Origin: Spirogloea muscicola | Taxonomy: Eukaryota > Streptophyta > Zygnematophyceae > Spirogloeales > Spirogloeaceae | Direction of reading: 5' to 3' | DNA length: 52,856 bases | Assembly (NCBI GenBank): GCA_009602725.1 | Contig: WELB01000126.1 | Span: forward strand, 323,338-376,193 | In this document: one piece after another, positions 44,401-52,856 of the stretch | Layout of the letters: every line of letters starts with the position of its first letter | Numbering within the stretch: the first letter of the stretch is position 1 | Translations under genes and position numbers: made by a program | The notes under the pieces: generated by a model | The model's input: the letters and a program-made list of their open reading frames with translations, nothing else | Told to the model about the DNA's origin: nothing | The model's database searches: none

Positions 44401-47400
44401 TCCTCAAGAAGGATGCATTTTGGTTCAGGTGTTGGGAGCTTTGGCTCAGATGGAGGCAGGCCCAGAAGTGGGTGATGCAGTTCTGGAGCAGGCTCTTCTT
44501 GCAATGCCCCATGTAGAGGATGACGCACTAGCTGCGGTCATGAGCTTTGCTCTTAAGGCAGCTGGAGATTGTGGAAGGCTTCCTTACGCGGTAATCTATT
44601 TGGCAGCCTGTTGGCTGTTATATAGATCAATCTGCAACTCCTACTGTAATGCAGACTAGCATGCAGACAAGCCTAAAAGTCTTAGTAAATTGGGTCTGCT
44701 ACAACTTGGCCTCTAGATCGAGACCCATTGCATTTTGAATCGTGTCTGCTCGACCTTGTGGATCTTGCAGCAGCTGTTGATCACAAGCATCTCTTGTTGA
44801 CCTCTCACAGGTGGCTGCCATCCGGAGCCGCCTTAAGCGATTGGGGCCAGCTGTACCGCCACGAGTGCTTGACGTAGTCAGGGGCTCAGTCTCCTCTAGA
44901 CCAGGGGTCGCAGAGGCGCTGTTGAGGGGGATTGAGGATGATTGTGATCCCTCTGAGGTCGACATTGCTAGTTCGGCTGCTACCCTCGTTTCAGCTGCTG
45001 ACAGAGACAATGGAGGTGCAGCTGAGCAACTGGACGCTGAAAAGCTGCAGGCAGCAGCGGAGCAGGCCGCAGCAGCCTGCTGGAGGGTGGCCGACGTAGA
45101 CATCTTGGTGGAGATGCTGACGCTGCCTCAGTTCCGCTTCCAAGCCAGAGCAGTCTTTGAGGCGTGCGTCAACAGAGGGGCCTTTGGCGAGCAGAGCGTC
45201 GTCATGGTTCTCGAGCGTCGTCGAGCGCAGCGCCTCATTCTTCAGCGCGGGGTGGGTGCGGCAGGCTGGCAGGGTGAGGTCCCTAGCTGGCAGCAAGAGG
45301 TACCCTTAAACTGGCAAGTGCTGAGTCCACTGCCTGGAGAGGAGGAGCAAGTCCACCTGGCCTCCACTGCGCACGTGGAGGAGGACAGTGAGGAGGATGA
45401 CTTTTTTGCCATGCTGGGGCTGGCTGAGGCCCTGAGCCCGTCAAAAGAGGCAAGGGTGCGGGACTTTGTGTCCACACTGTATGCGGTGATGTTCAAGGTA
45501 TATGCCGACGAGGCGAGCCGCGAGCGGATGCTACGCGGCTTGGTGGAGCGCGCCACCAGCAGCACCACCGTCACGTCCGTCCGAGGGGCCAGCTCATTGG
45601 GTCCGCGGGAGAGCGTGCCCAGTGGACGGCCTGGAACAGCAGCTTCCAGATCAGGAGGCTTGATTGAGAGAGCCACGCTACCCCATGAAGCTGAGCTGGG
45701 GATGGACATCCTGACTTTCCTGGTACTGCTCACTCTTAAAGTACACAAATAGCTAGTTGATGCCATTAGCATCGTGAAGCAGTCTCTCATGCTTTGCAAG
45801 GCAGTGTGTAAACCAAGGCAAGGACTTGCATAATATACAATCTAGTGGGGGCATTTGGCTCATGTGTGGATGATGCCATATGAGCAGGTGCGGGAAGAGG
45901 AGGGCACTGCCAGGCCGGCCTTGGCATTGATGAGGGAGGCTGCTGAGACATCCGCCGCTGCTAGAGACGCAATGTGGCAGCAGCTGACTGCTGTCAGCGA
46001 GGAGTTGAAGGCAGCCACTGTGGAGCGCCAGCTGGAGGTTGCCCGCCTCACAAAGGAGAAAGCTGCGCTGCAACAGAAGCTGGCCGACACTGAGAACACT
46101 CTAGGAAGAATAAAGGTGCTGAAAAAATCGCAAGCAGCTTGTGCATCAAGGCTAAGCACCACGTCATTTTCTTAACTTCCTGTCCAGGTTGTGATGTACT
46201 GTGTGCAATGGTATGCATATGTTAGCTGTGCAAGTGGCTTGAGAGAATCTGGCAATGCTTGCAGGACAAGGGTGACTACATAAGCAGTGCAGATGCATCA
46301 AGAAGAAATTTCAGTGGCACTTGCAGGACAGATTATACTGATGCCTGCGACTGCCGCTTGACAGGGGGAGCTGAGGCTGGAGACAGAGAAGGGCGTGAGG
46401 GAGAGGAAGGACGCAGCCGAGAAGCTGAGGGAGATGGAGAGTCAGCTGGAGTGGGCTAGGAGTGAGAAGGACGATGAGATTGCTCGGCTGGCCACAGAGA
46501 AGAAGGGCCTTGCCGAGCGCCTGAAGGAGGCTGAAGCGCAGCTTGCTCAGCTCAAGTTCCGGAAGCGCGACGAGCTGAAGGTATCAGCAGGGCGAGGAGT
46601 CCACATTGATGCCTACTGACGCTTCCTACGCATTACTTAGCCTCCATATTTGACGGGATCTCGATTGTTCAAATTGTGGATGTATGATTGGCAGCCTCCT
46701 TGTGCAAGTTGTAGCTGAACATGCGACATGGTCATTGCTTGCTGGTTTGCAGAAGGTGATGAAGGAGAAGAATGTCCTTTCGGAGCGGCTGAAGAGTGCC
46801 GAGGGCGCAAGGAAGCGGTTCGATGAGGAGCTGAAGAGATCCTCCGCAGAGAATGTGACCAGGGAGGAGGTGAGGCAGTCCTTGGAGGCCGAAGTACAGC
46901 GCCTGACTCAGACGGTGGGCCGAACTGAGGGTGGCCTGCGCGAGAAGGAAGAACAAGTTGGCCTCCACCACATCCTGGACACTATACTTTGCATCTCGAC
47001 TTGTTGAATGATGATTGCAGTCCCCTTCTTTGTGCGATTCTAGTATTCCTCGAAAGGAGCGCAACAGCTCGCAGTCTCTGTATGGTTGCCTTTGGACCAC
47101 TCCCATTGGAATGCAGGTTGCTGTCCCCTACGTGGCAGTGCTCTTGGCGGCACTGCCTATGTATGTCTATCTTCTGTTGCCTCTTTGCTTGAACATCTAG
47201 ATCTACTGCTTGCTGATGCAATTGCCCACAATACTTTCAGGTCATGAGGTGTGAAACCTACATTGACGGCATGGAAGCGAAGCTGCATGCTCATCAGGAC
47301 TACATCCAGACGCTGGAGGCGAGCTTGCAGGAAGAGATGTCTCGGCATGCCCCGCTGTACGGGGCAGGCTTGGAGGCGCTCAGCCTTGCGGAGCTGGACA

Positions 47401-47619
47401 CGCTTGCGCGTATTCACGACGAGGGCCTCCGACAGGTCAAACATCTCCGCACGTTTTGTCACAAGCTGCTGCTTGAAGTTTTCCAGTTGGAATGTGAAAC
47501 CACGTTTGCTAGAAAGTGCAGTAGTCTGCCCTTCATGGTGCTGTAGTAGATGGGGGGCCTTATGGTTGCCGTAGGCATGATCCTTCCTTGTAGGTGAGAG
47601 TGTTGCAGCACCAGCAACA

Positions 47620-47658
<39 letters not shown>

Positions 47659-47938
47659 CCAACAGCACCCGCCGCCACCATTGCAGCAGCAGCAGCAGCA
47701 AAAGTCCTCACAGCAGCAGCGACAGCAGCAGCAGCACCCACCGCCGTTGCTGCCGCAGCAGCAGCAGCAAGGAGGGGCCAACCAGGTGGAGCAGTTGGCG
47801 CCCACCTCGGAGGCCATGTTCAGTGCCACGATGCCCTTGGGAGTTGGGTTGCCGCCAGTGCTACCCAACGGCGTCATGCCTCATAGCAATGGCCACTCAG
47901 ACGCGTCACCGCAGCGACAGTGGTACCCGTCAAGCTGA
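38490..47938 (+). CDS. four-MATH-domain (TRAF-like) protein with coiled coil and polyQ tail
   Basis: A large multi-exon gene, clearly orthologous to the long plant TRAF-like family protein represented by Arabidopsis At2g25320. Exon 1 (38490-39633) has a Gly/Arg-rich N-terminus, MATH 1 (LWSKYFEVGGYDCRLLVYPK, CDFTPSSAVLDP) and MATH 2 (GKFTWKVHNLSLFKEMI, LGWNDYMKMADFV). MATH 3 spans about 39898-40840 (FIWRIENFTRLKDLLKKRK, DWGWREFVTLTSLFDQDSGF). MATH 4 spans 40920-41745 (GTFTWRVENFVAFKEIME, LLDPEAGFLVRDTLVF). Next come an acidic stretch (41960-42150), a conserved helical block (LREKLLLDAGAVAAFLAGLR, SPSLMNLLMGVKVLQQAI), and long exons around 44810-45740. The C-terminus is a long charged coiled coil (45880-46970), MRCETYIDGMEAKLHAHQDY and RHAPLYGAGLEALSLAELDT (47240-47437), and a Gln/Pro-rich tail. 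MATH domains bind peptides, often as substrate adaptors; the biochemical function of this family is not settled. Several middle exon borders are approximate. Confidence 0.85.
47605..47775 (+). repeat. CAG-rich low-complexity coding repeat (polyglutamine)
   Basis: Runs of CAG/CAA with a pure CAG stretch of about a dozen units (near 47621-47656) and shorter runs to 47770. They encode Gln tracts broken by His and Pro in the last exon of the MATH gene. The antisense open frames across this stretch are artefacts of the repeat. Confidence 0.9.
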
Positions 47939-48622
47939 CGAGGCAATGTCGCCCATTTTCCCAGCAATTTGTGGGTGCAGGACTCGCCAGTCAAGTCAAT
48001 CTTGCTGCAAGCCCTTAGCTTGACCACTGTCAGTTCGGAGTTCAGACGCCAGCTTGTTGGTTGGCTTCTTATCCTCTTTGACTATCCATGTGCGCTCGTT
48101 CAGAAGCAGGGAGGCCCAGCCTCTAGCCTCTGAAAGATCCGCCTTGTCTCCTCTGACAAGAATTACATGTCGTCTAATGACTTGGGCATGCCTTGTGAGG
48201 CAGCTGCATGCAAAGGTGCAGTAGCTGAGTGGAGCTGTGGCTCATCTGTGGTCTCTGCAAGCGCAAGGCTAGTTGGCCGTATATGATCACATTCCCCACA
48301 CTCAAATTGCTCTCTCCCAGCACACAAACGCAAGGATGATGCTTGCAGCTGACAGCTCGGCACATCAGTTCCTCGGAGGCATGATCTGCCTGATCTAGGA
48401 AACAGGAATTGTTGGCAAATGTGGATCATTGGATACATAAGGGCGAGCTGAGAGTTGGGTCACACAAGTGATAGTCTGATACTGCTGGCAGCAGAGCCAG
48501 CTTCGCCAGCGGGCTGGCGGGTAGAACAAGCGTCCCAGCAACTCCCACGGCAAGGTGACCGAGAAGCCTGCGACAGCATATGACTTCGAGCGAGGCTTTG
48601 GTTGAGGAGAGTGGGAGGCCGC
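47939..48622. other. convergent intergenic region
   Basis: Between the MATH gene (plus) and plastid uS13 (minus). No gene or repeat found; both 3' UTRs presumably fall here. Confidence 0.5.
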
Positions 48623-49221
48623 TTATCGGGGCGCCTTCTTCTTGCCAGCAATGGTGACCTTCTTGCCACGGCGGGTGCGCGCGTTGCACTTGGTGTGCTG
48701 GCCGCGGCAGGGCAGGCCGGCGATGTGGCGGCGCCCGCGGTAGCACATGATGTCCTTGAGGCGCTTGATGGCCAGGTTGTTGAAGCGCCGCTGTCGCCCA
48801 CAAGGTGTCCGCGCCAGGGGCCGGCAGCGTGAGCGGCGGCGGCCATGGCGGCACGGCACAAGGGGAAGAAGGGTTTAGGAGGGGATTAGTGGGGCCACGG
48901 CTCTCACCAGGTCGCCCTCCGTCATGTACTTGGCGACCTCCTCGCGGAGGCGCGTGAGCTCCTCCTCGGACAGCTCGCGCGTGGCCTTGTTGTCCATGGC
49001 CAGGTCGAGCAGGATCTGGCGCGCCGCCGTCTGCCCGATGCCGTGGATGTACTGCAGCGACGTCTCGATGCGCTTGGCGTTGGGGATCTCCACGCCCGCC
49101 ACGCGCGCGCACCGCACGCCCAGCCCCCGCCCGCCCNCCGCGCGGCGGCGGGCGCGGAGGCGAGGGACACGGCGGCCATGCCGGCCGCCAGGCTCGCGGC
49201 GCTACCGCAGGCGGCCGCCAT
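48623..49221 (-). CDS. RPS13: plastid ribosomal protein uS13c (30S S13), nuclear encoded
   Basis: Two exons on the minus strand: 49221-48908 and 48790-48623, joined as [15 protein letters not shown]. Exon 1 starts with an Ala/Ser-rich plastid transit-like peptide ([20 protein letters not shown]). The mature protein is [38 protein letters not shown] (the helix-hairpin-helix) and KYMTEGDL. Exon 2 has the S13 signature [14 protein letters not shown] and the basic tail [14 protein letters not shown]. The protein sits in the head of the plastid small subunit and contacts tRNA and uL5. The transit peptide and the mature part are in different frames across the N at 49138. One extra base there would restore a single frame, so this is an assembly defect and not a pseudogene. 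Confidence 0.9.
49138..49138. other. single N causing an apparent frameshift in uS13c
   Basis: Reading from the transit peptide gives a non-S13 frame after the N; adding one base gives [14 protein letters not shown]. The N therefore stands for at least two bases. Confidence 0.65.
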
Positions 49222-49317
49222 GACGGGCGGCGGCGCGGGGTGGCACTCCCGACCAAGCCCTCGACGAGGGCCGCGGGAGCTAAACCCTAGGTGGGCAACA
49301 GTCTCAGCCAGAAACCC

Positions 49318-49610
49318 TGGCTTGATGGAATTGCCGTCTGGTATTCGAGCACCAGTTAGCGACCTCGCCGTGCTCACTCGTGGTCACTGAGCGGGTCGGC
49401 TCAGCAGGGGGTGAGAGACGGCGCGCGGGTGCACATGAAACGAAGGGTGGCCACTTCAAGCCAATACATTCGAACAACCTAGTGCCAAAATGGGGCTACA
49501 CGAAAAAATGATGCTTTACATGATGTACATCTTCTGCCACTGTGCTTGCATTGGTGCTTGGCCACTCAGGCCCTCCATCGCTCGTCACACACTTGCTGGG
49601 GCCCCACCTC
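49318..49610 (+). mobile_element. LINE 3' end (copy J)
   Basis: Coding end SGIRAPVSDLAVLTRGH with stop TGAGCGGG near 49387 matches the end of copy E (SSIEASISVLYVLTRGY, TGAGCGGG). The UTR contains the interspersed motif at 49413-49456 and the GTGCTTGCATTGGTGCTTGGCC / CACTCAGGCCCTCCATC block shared with 9170-9210. The stem-loop and box are not recognisable. The copy lies about 100 bases upstream of the uS13c start, on the opposite strand. Confidence 0.55.
49413..49456 (+). repeat. interspersed motif, copy 3
   Basis: GAGAGACGGCGCGCGGG, CACATGAAA, GAAGGGTGGCCA in order, matching 2632-2672 and 9655-9700. Here it lies 25 bases after a LINE stop codon, which suggests that it belongs to the 3' UTR of this LINE subfamily. 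Confidence 0.5.
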
Positions 49611-49615
49611 GCGGC

Positions 49616-49795
49616 ATGCCGGAGATCGGGCTGCGGCCGTGGGCGCTGGTGTTCGGCATCATCCTGGCGGCCTCGCTCTGGTACCCCTGGCTCGTCGTCC
49701 TCCTCCGCTCCCTCGTCCGCGCCGCCCTCGCCCTCACCGACGCCAATCTCTCGCTCGACCTCCTCGGCGGCGCCGCCGAGCCCGCCCGCGGCTGA
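49616..49795 (+). CDS. possible small single-pass membrane protein
   Basis: 59 codons, MPEIGLRPWALVFGIILAAS and onward, with one strong hydrophobic helix (WALVFGIILAASLWYPWLVVLL) and an Arg after it. Third positions are strongly GC-biased, as in the real genes nearby. No family is recognised. It starts directly after the LINE UTR, and an in-frame extension to 49490 runs into that UTR, so the short start is preferred. It could be the first exon of a longer gene. Confidence 0.35.
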   Translation: MPEIGLRPWALVFGIILAASLWYPWLVVLLRSLVRAALALTDANLSLDLLGGAAEPARG

Positions 49796-51217
49796 CGCCC
49801 ACGCCCTCCCACGACGCCGCCATTGGGCTCCTGAGGCCCTCGAAAGCCGGGCAAGCCCGCCAGCTGCGGTTGCCCCTTCCCGCGGCCTCGCCAATTGGGC
49901 GACTGGCCTTGACGCCAGTCGGTCCTAGCAGGACGGACATGCTGCCGCCCGAGTGCGCAGCCTGGCAGTGATGGGCGTTGGACGCAGGAGGGGCCCACCG
50001 CTACTGCGGCTGCCGTCGCTCATGGCGCTGGACTCGCTGGGATCGAGTAAGCTGGGTAGCAGCTGAGGGGGAGAAGGACTCCCAGCCGGACTTTTCCCGG
50101 TGCTTCCAACAGTCTCCCAGTCCCAGAGGAGCGGGGGCATCGCTCCAACGACTTCACGCTCCTTGTGAAGCCGGCTCGCAAGGCAGCCGCCCTGCTGCAC
50201 GTCCCAGGGCACGGATTGCGAGGCACGTCCACAGCATGCAGGTGGTAGCAGAATATGCTGACAACGACTGCAAGCTCCAGCCCGTATTTTCAAGCTCATG
50301 GCTTCGTGACGCTGTATTTGTTGGAGTAGTCTCTCGCAATGCAGCACCAGGCTTCCGCATGGCCGGTTGCACTGCTTCATGACGCCTCGTCGTGCCATGG
50401 GGGTTGCATCTGCTGTAGTGCAAGATGACTCAAGTCCGCTTTCCTCGTCACCACCGTCCTTTTTCTCGTCACTACCACCCTTCGTGATGTCGACATCCAG
50501 ACTCCTCAGGAACAGTGTTGAGCTGAGGGGTTTCCTCTGATGCCCGTCAGATGTAAGCTTGGCGTGCAGCATGCTGCTGCTTGCTATAAGAGTGAGCATT
50601 GCTCAACAGCACGCATGGTTGCTTTGAGGTGAACTTCAAGCTTGGAGGTAACACTTGAGATCCCTGCAATTTGCCAATGACTTAGACATTTCCGCATGTT
50701 ACAAGCGGATAGGACCTGCTCTGATTGGCAGCTGAGGCACGCAATAGTAGGTAACAAACTTGCTGAACAGAGAAGCTGCTTGCTACAGTCAAGTGGGTGG
50801 AGATGCAGTGAGCAGTGGAGGAGAGCTTGGTATCTCATGCTGTGGATCTCGTCAGAGCACTGGGGCAAAATGAAACTATGTCCAAACTTGTAGAAATGAA
50901 TGACAATGATGGTCATCAACAGAACGTGTACAAGAGACTTTCCAACAGAGACATGTGGGCGCACAGAATAGGACAAGGGCGCCCTGCAGCTCACAATTTA
51001 CAACGGCCGGCTCTGAAGGAATCACAGCAGGCGCCGCTACAGGCATTCGATTGAACCTTGAATTGATAAAAGAATGCAAATGACAGGACGATAAAGGTTG
51101 CTCTGCTTGCATCACATCTGCATTTGTCCAGTGAAGGGCATAGAGCTGGGCTTGCTCTGTCTCCTGCTCCTACACTGGTCAGGCAAAGGAGGACGACTGT
51201 GAGTGGCAAGAAGCGTC
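49796..51217. other. 1.4 kb with no convincing gene
   Basis: A 224-codon minus-strand open frame (49925-50599) and shorter ones are present, but none has a recognisable domain, a plausible splice-joined partner or gene-like composition throughout. It may include exons of a gene starting at 49616 or the 3' UTR of the ARF gene. Confidence 0.4.

Positions 51218-52856
<1,639 letters not shown>

Noticed and set aside
47157-47741. Antisense frames rich in Ala, Leu or Cys across the CAG tract
   Set aside because: Direct result of the trinucleotide repeat read in other frames.
49281-49290. AAACCCTAG, resembling a plant-type telomere unit
   Set aside because: Occurs once, not in tandem.
49925-50599. 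224-codon open frame on the minus strand
   Set aside because: No recognisable domain, no splice-joined neighbours and mixed composition. Frames of this length occur by chance in GC-rich spacers here.

Overview
The window is nuclear DNA of a eukaryote, most likely a green alga (Chlorophyta, perhaps a trebouxiophyte). Coding regions are split by many short GT-AG introns and are GC-rich at third positions. Two genes encode plastid ribosomal proteins with plastid transit peptides (uL6c, uS13c), and a third (carbamoyl-phosphate synthase small subunit) also appears to carry one. The four-MATH-domain gene, the Agenet-ENT gene, SAL1-type phosphatase, CSC1-type channel and ARFB-like GTPase all resemble land-plant/green-algal families. 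There are no operons and no bacterial signals. Exon borders below come from reading splice sites and conserved protein motifs by eye; no transcript data were available.

Layout. Positions 1-6.5 kb are a graveyard of 5'-truncated non-LTR (LINE-like) retrotransposon copies on both strands, including nested insertions. Next are an Agenet+ENT (EMSY-like) gene at 7239-8492 and TRAPPC11 at 9702-15298, whose first exon(s) are missing at a single N. These are followed by a secreted Cys/Pro-rich protein (15768-17694, minus), plastid uL6 (18413-19117) and a TLDc-domain MEAK7-like gene (minus, 5' end lost). A 972-base assembly gap (21802-22773) follows, and then a SAL1/HAL2-type bisphosphate nucleotidase (5' end also lost in or near the gap). 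The second half holds a CSC1-like osmosensitive channel (25491-30181, minus), a truncated LINE copy, carA (31322-34623, minus), another LINE tail, RPN6 (35319-38048), a 9.4-kb gene with four MATH domains, a coiled coil and a polyQ tail (38490-47938), plastid uS13 (48623-49221, minus), another LINE tail, a doubtful small membrane ORF, a 1.4-kb stretch with no convincing gene, and an ARF GTPase cut by the right edge.

Most genes are housekeeping and functionally unrelated: vesicle tethering and Golgi traffic (TRAPPC11, ARF), plastid translation (uL6c, uS13c), plastid arginine/pyrimidine supply (carA), protein turnover (RPN6), stress and ion signalling (SAL1, CSC1) and chromatin reading (Agenet-ENT).

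The least ordinary content is the LINE family. About a dozen copies share a C-terminal zinc-finger plus nuclease-like domain ending in a ...SDLxLLTRGY-type peptide, and a 3' UTR with a recurrent stem-loop (GGGCTGGC / GCCAGCCC) followed by a terminal box (CTCTTCTCTATGGGCGAGC or a variant). The copies include a nested self-insertion and an internal fragment flanked by an 11-base direct repeat. Four isolated single Ns appear to be unsized gaps rather than ambiguous bases; at least two damage gene models.
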